A stretch of 64,000 bases of DNA from an uncultured Atopobiaceae bacterium (GTDB taxonomy: Bacteria > Actinomycetota > Coriobacteriia > Coriobacteriales > Atopobiaceae): positions 62,001 through 126,000 of the forward strand of contig CALUJM010000001.1 in NCBI GenBank assembly GCA_944320975.1, written 5' to 3'. Within the stretch, counting starts at the first letter, position 1; every line of letters starts with the position of its first letter. Both the position numbers and the translations under genes were made by a program. This document shows, piece after piece, positions 8,486-18,300 of the stretch. The notes beneath the pieces are model-generated. The model did not search any database and had not been told where the DNA came from. It worked only from the letters and a program-made list of their open reading frames with translations.

Positions 8486-10339
8486 CTAGAGGCAGAAGCC
8501 GATGACCACGGCGTCCGGCGTCGCGGGCAGGTGGCCGTAACCGGTGTCGCCGTCCGGGGAGACGCACATGAACCAGGCGGAGTTGGTCTGCGCCGGGCTG
8601 CGCTGCCACCAGTACTCGGAGAGGGCGATCTGCGGGGCGTTGTCCGCGCTCGTCACGCCCAGGTCGATGAAGAGGCGGTACTGCGCGCCCTCGGGCTCGT
8701 AGATGCCGTAGCGCTTGTTGCCCTGGACCACCTCGCCCACGATCTCGGAGTACGACGGCACCCACACGCGGTCGGAGGTGACGCTCTGCGCGTACTCGCC
8801 TGAGCCCACGACGGGGTTGGTGGTCTTGTTCACGGCCACGATGAGGTCGGCGAGCTCGGCGGGGAGCTGCGCGAGCAGGCCCTCGTTGAGCCAGGAGCGC
8901 AGGGTCGAGGCCTCCCAGCCGCCGGCGGTCTGCGCGAGGGCGTTCATGGCCTCGGCGCCCACGGAGCCGCGGGCGATGAAGGTGATGCCGGCCTGGCCGG
9001 CGCCGCCCGAGCGGGTGTCGTGCCGGAAGCCGCCGACCGCGATGGGCACGCTCACGCCGTTGGCGAGCGAGAGGGTCTTGGTGTTGGCGGCGTCGATGGT
9101 GCCGCCCTCGCTGCAGAGGCCGTAGTGCGCGGCGATCTGGATGGCGAGGTCGTCGGTCTGCGCCTCGGCGATCAGCGAGGAGATCTGGGAGAGCTCGGTC
9201 CAGGAGTACTCCTCGAGGCTCGCGCGGGCTTCGGGGCCGCCCTCGATGACGAGCTCGTTCTCCGGCTCCTCTTCCTCCTCCTGGGGCTGCAGCGGCTCGA
9301 TGCTGCCGTCCGAGGGGGGCTGGACCTCCGGGGCCACGTAGCTGCGGTCCGCGAACGGGCTGAACCAGCCGACGGACACGTAGACGAGAAACGCGATGGC
9401 CAGGACGGCCACCAGCGCGCCGATGCCGATGGCGGCGCGCTTGTCGTTGGACTCGGGGAAGGCCTCGACGACGCTGGCCGCAACCTGCTTGGCGCCGTCG
9501 CGCAGGCGCTCGAGGATGCTCGGGCCCTCGGGCGCGGGGGCCGGCTCCGGCGCGGGGCCCGTGATCTCGGGCTCGCGGGGGAACGTGAGCGGGCTCGTCT
9601 TGTCCGGGGAGATGTCCTCGGGCTCGGGAGCGGGGGCGGGCGCGGGCTGCGGCTCAGGTTCGGGCTGCGGCGTCGGCTCGGGCTCAGGCTCGATTTCCTG
9701 TTCGGGCTCGGGGGCCGGCTCCGGCTCCAGCTCGGGCGCATCCTCGGGCTCCAGCGCAACCTCGGGCTCAGGTTCCAGCTCGGGCGCGTCTTCGGACTCA
9801 ACCTCAGCCTCGACGACGGGTTCCGGCTCGACGTCCTTCTCGGCCTCCGCCTCGGGCTCCGGCGCAACCTCCGGTTCCGGCTCGACCTCGGGCTGCACGT
9901 CCTTCTCGGCAGGCTCTTCGACGGCCTTGGACACGGCAGCGACCTGCTCCTCGGCCTCATGCGGGACCAGGGTCTCCTCGGTCTCGACCGGCTCGACGGG
10001 CTCCTTTGCGGACGGCGCCTCGGCGCGCTGCTCCTGCTTGGCGGGCTCCTCCCTGGGGGCGGCGTCCTTCTCGGAGAAGAGCGTGGGGTACGCCGAGAGC
10101 GGGATGTGGGTGGACGAGCGGCCGACGCGGGACGAGCCGTAGGGCTTGGGCGCGCGCTGGCTGGCGCGCATCGAGCGGGGTGTCGGCCCTGCAGGCACGA
10201 ACGGTACGGCGCCGAGTCCGATGGGCTCAAGCGGCTGCTCGAGTTTCTTCGGTGCCGGAACCTCCTCGACGGGTGCTCCGCATCCCAGGCAGAACCGCGC
10301 CCTCTCGGGCAGCTCCTCGCCGCACCTCTTGCACTTCAC
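8486..10339 (-). CDS. Zinc-ribbon, Pro/Glu-repeat, single-pass membrane protein with DUF6273-like C-terminus
   Basis: 617 residues, GTG start preceded by GAGGGG. Four parts are seen. A zinc ribbon with Cys3, Cys6, Cys17 and Cys20 is followed by a long low-complexity stretch rich in Glu and Pro (about residues 90-270, with EPEPE-type repeats). Then comes one membrane segment ([18 protein letters not shown]) and an outside domain that reads like DUF6273: start of domain after [10 protein letters not shown], then [11 protein letters not shown] and [10 protein letters not shown]. No enzymatic motif was recognised; the role is unknown. Zinc-ribbon plus transmembrane plus outer domain suggests a cell-surface sensor or envelope protein. 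It is convergent with the kinase gene. Confidence 0.8.
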   Translation of the reverse strand: MKCKRCGEELPERARFCLGCGAPVEEVPAPKKLEQPLEPIGLGAVPFVPAGPTPRSMRASQRAPKPYGSSRVGRSSTHIPLSAYPTLFSEKDAAPREEPAKQEQRAEAPSAKEPVEPVETEETLVPHEAEEQVAAVSKAVEEPAEKDVQPEVEPEPEVAPEPEAEAEKDVEPEPVVEAEVESEDAPELEPEPEVALEPEDAPELEPEPAPEPEQEIEPEPEPTPQPEPEPQPAPAPAPEPEDISPDKTSPLTFPREPEITGPAPEPAPAPEGPSILERLRDGAKQVAASVVEAFPESNDKRAAIGIGALVAVLAIAFLVYVSVGWFSPFADRSYVAPEVQPPSDGSIEPLQPQEEEEEPENELVIEGGPEARASLEEYSWTELSQISSLIAEAQTDDLAIQIAAHYGLCSEGGTIDAANTKTLSLANGVSVPIAVGGFRHDTRSGGAGQAGITFIARGSVGAEAMNALAQTAGGWEASTLRSWLNEGLLAQLPAELADLIVAVNKTTNPVVGSGEYAQSVTSDRVWVPSYSEIVGEVVQGNKRYGIYEPEGAQYRLFIDLGVTSADNAPQIALSEYWWQRSPAQTNSAWFMCVSPDGDTGYGHLPATPDAVVIGFCL

Positions 10340-10480
10340 GTGTGGACCCCTCTCGACAGACTATCTGCCTAAAGGTATCACGCGGCGTGGCATAATCGCG
10401 CGAGGAAGGCCGTTGACCTCGCTAAATGGCAGCTCTTGAAAGTTAGTTGAATCCCCCGGGGTCGCCGGGAGCGGCGGGCG

Positions 10481-11281
10481 CTACTCGCTGCTGCTCAGGA
10501 TCTGGACGGGGGTGAACGAGGTGGTGATCTGGTCGCGCAGCTCCTCCTGGACCACGGCGTCGATGCCGGTGATCCTGCAGGAGAAGTTCACACCGGACTC
10601 GGACTGCGTCTTGGTCCAGACGAAGGTCATGAACGAGCTCACGTCGCCCGTGGGCTTGAGGAAGCCGAAGAGGGACGAGCGCTGTATCTTGCCGTCCTCG
10701 CCCACATGGACGTTCACGTGGTAGACGACGGTGTCGATGTTGGGGTTGAGCATGGCGTTGACGGCAAAGGCCGTGGCCTGGACCTGCGAGCCGGAGAAGC
10801 ACTCGAGGGCGTTCTCGGAGCTCGTGTCGATGACGGTGACCTCGATGCGGCCGGTGTTCTCGTCGGCCTCCTGGACGGAGAAGTCGGAGGGGAACTGCGT
10901 GAAGCCGTTGCCCCACTCCACGCCCCCGCGCAGGGCCGAGGCGACGGTGCGGACGTTGGCGTCCTCGGAGAGGTTTGCGGTGTTGGAGCGGCGGACCAGG
11001 CCAAAGGCGACCTGCCCAACCACCACGGCGACGAGGAAGATCGCGACGAAGGAGACCGCGGTCTTGGTGATGACCTTGCCCACGTTGGAGCCGGAGGGGT
11101 CGTCCTCGGAGAGCGGGTCGATATCGAGCGAGACGCCCTTCTCCTTGCGATGCGCGCGCTGGCGGCGGGCACGCTCCTCGTCGGAGTGACCGGTGTGGTC
11201 GACGGTGGAGAAGAGGGCCTCGGCCTCGTCGGCCGTGAGGGCACCCTTCTGAATGCGCGCGACCTCGCTCTTCTTTGCCAT
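10481..11281 (-). CDS. Unknown single-pass membrane protein
   Basis: 266 residues. The charged cytoplasmic N-terminus has a helical stretch rich in Glu, Arg and Lys. It is followed by one transmembrane helix (TKTAVSFVAIFLVAVVVGQVAF) and a roughly 175-residue outside domain with no recognised motif and two cysteines. The ATG at 11281 was chosen because GGAAAGAGAG lies just upstream and MAKKSEVARIQKG is a natural start; the frame continues 24 codons further without a good ribosome-binding site. It is followed 141 bp later by the zinc-ribbon membrane protein on the same strand. Function unknown. Confidence 0.75.
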   Translation of the reverse strand: MAKKSEVARIQKGALTADEAEALFSTVDHTGHSDEERARRQRAHRKEKGVSLDIDPLSEDDPSGSNVGKVITKTAVSFVAIFLVAVVVGQVAFGLVRRSNTANLSEDANVRTVASALRGGVEWGNGFTQFPSDFSVQEADENTGRIEVTVIDTSSENALECFSGSQVQATAFAVNAMLNPNIDTVVYHVNVHVGEDGKIQRSSLFGFLKPTGDVSSFMTFVWTKTQSESGVNFSCRITGIDAVVQEELRDQITTSFTPVQILSSSE

Positions 11282-11460
11282 CTCTCTCTTTCCGTCGCCA
11301 GAACCGGCGGCAACGTCACGCCGGGCGTCACCACATCTCATGCAGTACAGCACAGTATACGCAATCGCCCTGGTGGCGTCGGCGCCATCGGCCGCGCGAC
11401 AGGAGGCCTACACGCCTTCCGCCGGCGCGAAGGAAGATTTTGCAGGCGGGGCCCGCGGCG

Positions 11461-13215
11461 CTATCTCTCCAGGCCGCCGTCGGTGAACTGCATCTCGTAG
11501 TAGCGGGCGTAGGTGCCGCCGCGGGAAAGCAGCTCCTCGTGCGTGCCGCGCTCGGAGACGCGCCCGTGCTCCATGGTGACGATTTCGTCAGCATTCTTAA
11601 TCGTGGAGAGCCTGTGCGCGATCACGAGCGTGGTGCGCCCGCGGGCGAGCTCGGAGAGGGACTCCTGGACCGCCTGCTCGGACTCGTTGTCCAGCGCCGA
11701 GGTGGCCTCGTCGAAGATAAGGATCGGCGGGTTCTTGAGGAAGACGCGCGCGATGGCGACGCGCTGCTTCTGGCCGCCGGAGAGGTGGCTGCCGCGCTCC
11801 CCCACCTCGGTCTCGTATCCCTCGGGGAGGCTCTCCACGAACTCCGCGATGTTGGCGCGGCGGGCGGCGTCGCGGATCTGGTCCATCGTGGCGTCCGGGC
11901 TGCCGTAGGCGATGTTCTCCGCGATGGTGCCGTCAAAGAGGTAGACGTCCTGCTGCACCAGGCCGATGGCCTCGCGGAGGCTGCGCTGCGTGACCGAGCG
12001 CACGTCCTGGCCGTCGATGCTGATGGAGCCCGAGTCCACGTCGTAGAAGCGCGGGAGCAGCGAGCACGTGGTGGACTTGCCGCCGCCGGAGGGGCCCACC
12101 AGCGCGATGGTCTCGCCGGGCGTGATGTCCAGCGTGAGGCCGCCGATGACCTCGTCTTCCGCGGAGCCGTCCGCGTTCTTGTACGCAAAGTGGACGTCGT
12201 GGTAGCTGATGCGGCCCTCGGTCACGTGCAGCGGTCGGGCGTCGGGGGCGTCCTGGATGTCGGGCAGGGTGTCCAGCACCTCGCAGAAGCGCCGGAAGCC
12301 GGCGATGGCCTTCTGGAAGGTCTCGGTGAAGTCCAGGATGGACGTGATGGGCGTGGTGAACAGCGAGATATAGAGCGCGTAGGTGGCCAGGTCGATTGCC
12401 TGCATCTGGCCCTGCGCGATGAGCCAGCCGCCGAAGACCACCACCGCCGTGTTGAGCGCGCCCATCATGACGGCGATGGCCGCCTGGTAGCGCCCCATGG
12501 CGCGGTACATGCGCGTCTTCGAGTCGAGATAGGCGTCGTTGGAGCGGCGGAACTTCGCGCGCTCCACGTCCTCCGCGGCAAAGCTCTTGACCACGCGAAC
12601 GCCGGCGAGCGAGTCCTCCAGACGGCTGTTGACGCCGGAGATGCGCACGCGGTTCTCGGTGTAGACCTCGCGCATCCGCATGTTGGCGTAGATGTTGTAG
12701 AGGACGAGAAGAACCGCGATGAGCGCGAGCACGCCCGTGAGCGGCAGGTTGATCGTGGAGAGGATGATGAACGAGCCCGTCACCTCCACGATGCCGATGA
12801 GCACGAACTCGGGGCCGTGGTGCGCGGCCTCGGAGATGTCAAAGAGATCGGAGACCAGTCGGCTCATGAGGTCGCCGGACTTGTTGTGGTCGAAGAAGTT
12901 GAAGCTCATGCGCTCGTAGGCGTCGAAGAGGTCCTCGCGCATGCGGCTCTCCATGCGGGCGCCCATCACGTGGCCCCAGAAGATCACGAAGTAGCGGCAG
13001 ACGAAGCGCAGCGCGTACATGCAGACCAGCCCCACGGCGAGGTAGGCCAGCGCTCCCATAATGGCATCGGGGCCCTCGGTGAACAGGCCGCCCGTGAGCG
13101 TCCGCAGGATCTGCGGGAAGGCGAGGTCGATGCCCGCCACGGTGATGGCGGCGATGATGTCGATGACAAAGAGGTGAAGCTGGCCCTTGTAGTAGCCGAG
13201 GAAACGCTGGAACAT
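11461..13215 (-). CDS. ABC exporter, fused permease and ATPase (MsbA/LmrA-like half-transporter)
   Basis: 584 residues. Six membrane helices in the first 310 or so residues are fused to a nucleotide-binding domain. All ATPase motifs are intact: Walker A GPSGGGKSTT, Q-loop LVQQDVYLF, signature LSGGQKQRVAIAR, Walker B ILIFDEATSALD and switch His in VIAHRLSTIK. It should act as a homodimer exporting lipid, drug or peptide; the substrate cannot be predicted. ATG at 13215 fits MFQRFLGYYKG. It is alone on its transcript, with a 300-bp leader region upstream before the IS element. Confidence 0.92.
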   Translation of the reverse strand: MFQRFLGYYKGQLHLFVIDIIAAITVAGIDLAFPQILRTLTGGLFTEGPDAIMGALAYLAVGLVCMYALRFVCRYFVIFWGHVMGARMESRMREDLFDAYERMSFNFFDHNKSGDLMSRLVSDLFDISEAAHHGPEFVLIGIVEVTGSFIILSTINLPLTGVLALIAVLLVLYNIYANMRMREVYTENRVRISGVNSRLEDSLAGVRVVKSFAAEDVERAKFRRSNDAYLDSKTRMYRAMGRYQAAIAVMMGALNTAVVVFGGWLIAQGQMQAIDLATYALYISLFTTPITSILDFTETFQKAIAGFRRFCEVLDTLPDIQDAPDARPLHVTEGRISYHDVHFAYKNADGSAEDEVIGGLTLDITPGETIALVGPSGGGKSTTCSLLPRFYDVDSGSISIDGQDVRSVTQRSLREAIGLVQQDVYLFDGTIAENIAYGSPDATMDQIRDAARRANIAEFVESLPEGYETEVGERGSHLSGGQKQRVAIARVFLKNPPILIFDEATSALDNESEQAVQESLSELARGRTTLVIAHRLSTIKNADEIVTMEHGRVSERGTHEELLSRGGTYARYYEMQFTDGGLER

Positions 13216-13528
13216 CTGGCGGAACTCCGTGGTTTGACGCTGGTAGAGACATGCGGGAACTAGGGTACCACCCCTGCGGAAAGAGGCGGCCCCTTTTCCG
13301 CATTCCGGGCACCGTTGCCTGATCTGAAAATGAGTGATAGGAAGAATCCACGGTGCGGAAGAGCGAGAAAAACGATGCTCCGGTACGTCACGGCAGCCCG
13401 CTCTTTTCTTTTTTTCCTAATTTTTCCTTTTTTCCTTTTGTGTCAATACCTGCGGAAACTTGCTCAGGGCAAGGGCTCGGCAGGAAAGAGAAAAGTGCGG
13501 CCGAGAAGGACAACGCCCCGGCGGGCCG
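13216..13528 (-). promoter_or_regulatory. Leader/promoter region of the ABC exporter gene
   Basis: There is no gene here. Reading towards the exporter, a perfect TTGACA (13446-13441) is followed by an A-rich stretch with only a poor -10. Next come an 8-bp hairpin (13275-13282 with 13295-13302) and, right after it, GGGTGGTACC about 50 bases before the start codon. That decamer resembles the conserved T-box element, but no Stem I or terminator is evident, so this may be chance. Confidence 0.35.
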
Positions 13529-13569
13529 TGAACTGCGCCCCAGAACTTGGACGCGCTAAATCATAACCG

Positions 13570-14487
13570 CTAGGCGGCCTCCCGAAGGGCCTGCTCCCGG
13601 AACTCGACCGGGGTCAGGCCCTTCAGCTTGACCTGCCGCCTCGTATTGTTCCAGTGGTGAATGTAGGCCTCGAGGTCGCGCTTGAACTCCTCGAACGTCC
13701 CCCAGTCGCGACCGCGGAAGAACTCGTCCTTGATGTGTCCGAAGACCTGCTCGGTCGCGCCGTTGTCGATGCAGTTGCCCTTGCGCGACATGCTCTGCAC
13801 GAAGCCGTTCTCCGCGAGGGCCTCGACGTACGTCGCGTGCTGGTACTGCCACCCCATGTCCGAGTGCAGGACCGGTGCCGTCCCCTCGGGCTTTGCCGCC
13901 ACGAGCATGGCGAGCATCTCCTCCTGCTGGGCGAGGTCGGGGCGCTCCGAGATCGAGTGCGCCACGATCTCCTTGCTGCCGAAGTCGTAGACCGGGGCGA
14001 GGTAGGCCTTGCCGAAGGAGAGCTTGAACTCGGTGACGTCGGTGCCCATCTTCTGCCAGGGGCCGTCGGCGGCGAAGTCCCGGCCGAGCACGTTCTCGAA
14101 GGTCTCGCCGACCTCCCCCTTGTACGAGCTGTACCTGTGGTAGTCGGTCTCGCGCCTGATCCCGCAGCGCAGCCCCATCTCGCGCATCATCTTGAGCACC
14201 GTCTTGTCCGCTATCCGCTCGCCGTCGACAGCCCTCAGCTCCATCGCTATCTGCCGGTGGCCCACGCCGTTGGGGAGCCTGCCGAAGATCTCGGCGACCC
14301 GCGGCCGGAGCTCCGGCCTGGTCGGCTTCTTCGGGTGAGCGAGCGCGTAGTAGTAGGTGGACCTGGCGAGCCCGGCGGCGCGCAGCAGGTCGTCGAGGCC
14401 GTGGCCCAGCCCTGAAAGCTCGGCGACCGCTAGGGCCTTCTCCCGGCTCGGGAGCGAAGCTCCGCCTTCAGGGCTATCGATTTTTTT
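13570..14487 (-). CDS. IS3-family transposase OrfB (DDE integrase), made by -1 frameshift
   Basis: About 305 codons in the -1 frame relative to orfA, entered at the A7 run 14487-14481 (VPKKIDSP...). This is the integrase-like catalytic half of the OrfAB transposase. The DDE core is visible: first Asp in MGTDVTEFKL, second Asp in VLHSDMGWQYQ, Glu in NGATEQVFGHIKDEF, and a C-terminal HHWNNTRRQVKLKGLTP motif typical of IS3. An N-terminal HTH-like helper segment precedes it (RSTYYYALAHP). Programmed slippage of the ribosome on CTA-AAA-AAA yields the fusion. Confidence 0.9.
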   Translation of the reverse strand, partial: KKIDSPEGGASLPSREKALAVAELSGLGHGLDDLLRAAGLARSTYYYALAHPKKPTRPELRPRVAEIFGRLPNGVGHRQIAMELRAVDGERIADKTVLKMMREMGLRCGIRRETDYHRYSSYKGEVGETFENVLGRDFAADGPWQKMGTDVTEFKLSFGKAYLAPVYDFGSKEIVAHSISERPDLAQQEEMLAMLVAAKPEGTAPVLHSDMGWQYQHATYVEALAENGFVQSMSRKGNCIDNGATEQVFGHIKDEFFRGRDWGTFEEFKRDLEAYIHHWNNTRRQVKLKGLTPVEFREQALREAA

Positions 14488-14945
14488 AGGTACGCCACCT
14501 CGGCCTCGAGCCGCCTGACCTCGCGCTCGAGCTCCTGCTCGCGCGTCATCGGCGCCGCCCTCGAGCCCGACCCCCTGGGCCTGCCCTTCGGCTTCGGCCG
14601 GAGCGCCTCCTCGCCGCCCTCCCGGTAGGACTTCACCCACTTCGAGATCGGCGCCTCGGACCTGACCCCGAAGCGCGCCATCGCCTCGGACCTCGTGGCC
14701 CCCTCCTCGACCACCGCCCTCGCGGCGGCCAGCTTCGTCTCGAAGCTGTATCTGTACTGCGAGCCGCCCACGTCGAGCAACCCCTCCGCTCCGGTGGCGC
14801 GGAACCTGCGCTGCCACCCCTTCGCCGTCCTCCTGGGTATCTCGAGCTCGGTCGACACGGCACGGTAGCCGAGCCCCCTGCCGAAGAGGTCGGCAGCCTT
14901 CCTTCTCAGGGCAACATCGTATTTGACCCTCATGTCCTGCGTCAT
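14430..14945 (-). CDS. IS3-family OrfA, DNA-binding helix-turn-helix protein
   Basis: 171 residues. It carries two HTH-like segments (KAADLFGRGLGYRAVSTEL and a second around ATRSEAMARFGVRSE) that should bind the IS ends. A C-terminal leucine-zipper-like coiled coil (EQELEREVRRLEAEVAYLKK) runs up to the A7 frameshift site. Made alone it would act as a regulator of transposition; fused to OrfB it is the transposase. Start near the right inverted repeat, ATG at 14945. Confidence 0.9.
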   Translation of the reverse strand: MTQDMRVKYDVALRRKAADLFGRGLGYRAVSTELEIPRRTAKGWQRRFRATGAEGLLDVGGSQYRYSFETKLAAARAVVEEGATRSEAMARFGVRSEAPISKWVKSYREGGEEALRPKPKGRPRGSGSRAAPMTREQELEREVRRLEAEVAYLKKSIALKAELRSRAGRRP

Positions 14946-14951
14946 GAAAAA

Positions 14952-14984
14952 CCTCCCATTTCTCGTTGTCCAAGAAATGGGAGG
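14952..14984. repeat. Hairpin overlapping the right IS end
   Basis: CCTCCCATTTCT at 14953-14964 pairs with AGAAATGGGAGG at 14973-14984 across an eight-base loop, partly inside the right terminal repeat and just upstream of orfA. Such hairpins at IS ends can block read-through from outside promoters into the transposase; that role is inference. Confidence 0.5.
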
Positions 14985-15032
14985 CAGTTCACCGTACCGC
15001 CGGGGCGTCGAAGTCGCAACTCTGTCCCGCGC

Positions 15033-15296
15033 CTACTTGGCGCGCGCGAGCCTATATGTGTTGGCGAGCTGGCCGCCGGTCTCGGCCCAGCGCGGCTCGA
15101 CCACGAGCAGCCCGTCCGACCGCAGCGCGGAAACCAGCCGGTCGATGGTCTTGACGTTGCGCCCAAGCGCATCGGCAATCTGCGCCTTGGAGCAGCGCTG
15201 CCCCTCGTGCTCGCCCACGTAGGCGAGAATCGCCACCTCGGTCTTGGTGAGACGCCGCGGGGCGTTTGGGTCCACCGGGGCCTTCCTCCTTGGCAT
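15033..15296 (-). CDS. Small winged-helix DNA-binding protein
   Basis: 87 residues. The core (LTKTEVAILAYVGEH, then CSKAQIADALGRNVKTIDRLVSALRSDGLL, then a wing ending in YRLARAK) has the helix-turn-helix plus wing plan of MarR/LexA-type domains. There is no ligand or dimerisation domain. It starts 77 bp after the stop of the giant adhesin gene on the same strand and is likely co-transcribed with it, so it might regulate surface-protein expression; this is inferred from position only. The IS element inserted just beyond its 3' end. Confidence 0.75.
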   Translation of the reverse strand: MPRRKAPVDPNAPRRLTKTEVAILAYVGEHEGQRCSKAQIADALGRNVKTIDRLVSALRSDGLLVVEPRWAETGGQLANTYRLARAK

Positions 15297-15373
15297 CTTG
15301 CATCACTCTCCCTGGGTACGCGACGGCCGGCGCCCCATCGGGACGTCGGCCGCCGACGCGAACCTATCTAGAT

Positions 15374-18300
15374 CTACCTGCTCTTACGCAGCCTCAGCAG
15401 GCACGCGCAGGCAATGAGCGCGGCGCCGCCCACCGCGAGGAACGCCGGGAGCGCCACGTTGGTGTGGTCGCCCGCGTCCGGGATCTTCGGGGTGTCGGGA
15501 CGCTCGGGCTCGGAGGGCTCCTCCGGCTTGCCGGGCTGGTCGGGCACCTTGTAGGTGTTGGTGAACACCGGGGCCGCGCCGGAGCCGCTGTCGTAGGTGA
15601 CCGTGGCCGTGAGCGTGCCGTCGCCGTTGTCGACCACCGTGATGGTCACGGTGTGGACGGTCGTGTCGTACGTCACGTTGGCCAGGCCGCCCGTGACCTC
15701 GCGGAGGGTGTAGGTGTACGTCCCCGCCTCGGTGAACTCAAGCGGCGAGAAGGACACGGAGCCGTCGGCGTTGTTGGTCGCCGTTCCGACCACGTTGCCC
15801 TGCGCGTCGACGAGTTCGAAGGTGAACTCGCCCGCCGCCAGGTCGCGGCCGATAAGGACCTTGGTCGCGTTGACGGTTACCTTGGCGGTCTCGTCGGGCT
15901 CGTAGGTGTTGTGGAACGTCACGCCCGCCGCCGCGGCGCCAAGGTCCCAGCTGACAACGAGCTTGTTGCCGGCGCCCTTGGTCACCTTTGCCGTGATGGT
16001 GTAGGTGGTCTCGTCATAGGTCACACCGTTGTGCTGGACGCCCGGGGTCTCGGGATCGTCGTCGCCGGGCAGGACCTCGGAGACGGTGAACTCGTACTCG
16101 CCCGTCTTGTCGAAGACGAAGCCCTTGCCCGAGAAGGACACGTTGCCGGAGGCGTCGACCGTGCCCGTGAGCGCCTTGGGCGTCACGTAATCGGCGTTGT
16201 CACCGGTCGCGGCGATCTTGAAGCAGAACTCACCGGCGACGATGTCGCGGCCGTCGAGCTTCTTGTCGACGTCGATGTCCGGCTTGGACGGGTCGGAGGG
16301 ATCCGGGTCGGGATCGGGTGTGGGCGGGACGTACGGCTCGTCGTAGACGTTCTCGACGATCGGGTTATTGAACTCCACCGTAGCCTCGAGCTGGCCATTG
16401 TGGTCCACGTCAGTCACGTGCACGACGATGGTCTTGGGCGCGTTGTCGTACGCCCAGTTCGGGTCGTCGGTCGTCGTGGTCTCGGTCACGGTGAAGTAGT
16501 AGTCGCCAGCCGCGCTGAAGGTGAGGTCTCCGAAGTTCACGGTCTGCTCACCCTGGGTGCCCTCGAGGCCGGAGGTCGACACCGTGACGGTGCCGTCCTG
16601 GTCCAGGCCCTCAATGTTCTCGAGCTTGCCCGTGTTGCCCTCGGCGTCGGCATCGAACGCAAGCACGAAGTCGAACTCGGACAGCGCGTTGCCGCCGGTG
16701 ACCTTCTTGGTCACTTTGAGGGCCTCGTCGCCGCCCACGGTCACACTTGCGGGCGTGTAGGTGTTCTCGATGGTCGTGGTCGCCGGGACAACGCTGGTCA
16801 CAACAAGCTTGCCGGCCTGGTCCTCGACCGTGACCGTGATGCTCTTCGCATCATTGTCATAAGTCCAGCCACCGCCGGGGGACTTCGTGAGCTCGGTCAC
16901 CGTGAAGGTGTACGTATCCGCAGCCGTAAAGGTCAGCCCGTCGAAGGATACCGTGTCAGAACCCTCAGTGCCCTCCAAACCATCAGTCGAGGCCTTGAGG
17001 CCATCGGCCGGGAAGACGGCAGCCGCGTCGCCGGAGCCGACAAACACATTGGCAGCGTTGTCGGACGTCAGCATGAGCTCAAACTCGAACTCGGACAGCG
17101 CCGGAGCGCCGGAGACCTTCTTGATCACCGAGATGACGGCGGCATCCGGGTCGCTTGCGTCGGGACTGTAGACGTTCTCGACGGTTGGGTTGTTGGTGTC
17201 GACGCCGTCAACGACAGTGGTCGCATCGAGCTGGCCGTCAAAGCCATCGTCGGTCACCGTGACCGTGATGGTCTTGGCCGCGTTGTCATACGTCCACCCG
17301 CGCACATCTGTGGGCTCCGCCGTGGTCTCCTCAACCGTGAACTTGTAGACGCCGACCTTCTTGAAGGTGAGCTCACCGAAGCTCACAGCCTGCTCGCCCT
17401 GGGTGTCCTTGAGGCTAGTGGTCGACTTCACGATGCCATCGGCAGTGATGCCCTCGATGTCCTCGAGTTTGCCCGTGCTGTTCTTGTCGTCAAACGTGAG
17501 CTTGAAATCGAACTCGGACAGCGCGTTGCCGCCGGTGACCTTCTTGGTCACCTGGAGGGCGGTCTCGTCGTCACCAACGGTCACGCTCGCAGGCGTATAG
17601 GTGTTCTCGATGATCGGGTTGTTACCCTTAATCGCACCCTCAGCAATTTCGAGCTTGCCGTCGCCATCGGTGTCGGTCACCGTGACCGTGATGACCTTCG
17701 GATCATTGTCGTAGTCCCAACCAATTGCACTCGCAGGCTTATCAGTGGTCTCCTTTACCTCAAAGGTATACGTTCCAGCCTTGGTAAACGTCATAGCGCC
17801 AAAGCTCAGCGTCTTGGAGTCCTGCTTGTCCTCGAGACCGCTGGTGCTGACCTCAATGCCTTTGGCCGGGAAAGCTGTTGCATCCTCACCGGCGCCAACA
17901 AGCACGCTAGAGGCGTCGCCGGACGTCAGCGTGAGCACGAAGTCGAACTCGGACAGCGCCGGCGCGCCAGTAACCTCCTTAGTCACCTGGAGCTGGGCCT
18001 GGCCGTCGCCGCCAATCTCGACATCTTCGGGGGTGTAGACATTGGTAACTGTGAACAGCGGGGCCTGCTCGGGATCCGTCGTGACGGTGATGTTGCCGGC
18101 ACCGTCGTCCTTCACGGTCACCGTGAAGGTCTTTGTGCCGGTGTCATACGTCACGCCTTCCATCTTCTCTTCCTCGGCGGGCACGTTCTCAGTCACCTCA
18201 TAGGTGAATGTCTGCACGCGCTCCTCACCGGAAGCGGCAAGCGCGTCCGCCAGAGGTGTGACGCCCCAGGTGTTCTCGAGCGTGTAGTCGATGGTGCCGA

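Larger units (their letters stand above)
13529..14991 (-). mobile_element. Complete IS3-family insertion sequence (1,463 bp)
   Basis: The terminal inverted repeats are 24 bp, 13529-13552 and 14968-14991, both of the form TGAACTGC...CTTGGAC with a variable middle. They are flanked by a 3-bp direct repeat CCG (13526-13528 and 14992-14994), the usual target duplication size for this family. Inside are orfA and orfB joined by an A7 slippery site. Both frames are intact, so the element may still be mobile. It lies between the exporter leader and the small winged-helix gene. Confidence 0.93.

Noticed and set aside
13216..13310. A T-box riboswitch
   Set aside because: Only the decamer resembles the element; no Stem I, specifier or terminator/antiterminator pair. 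Kept as a weak finding only.
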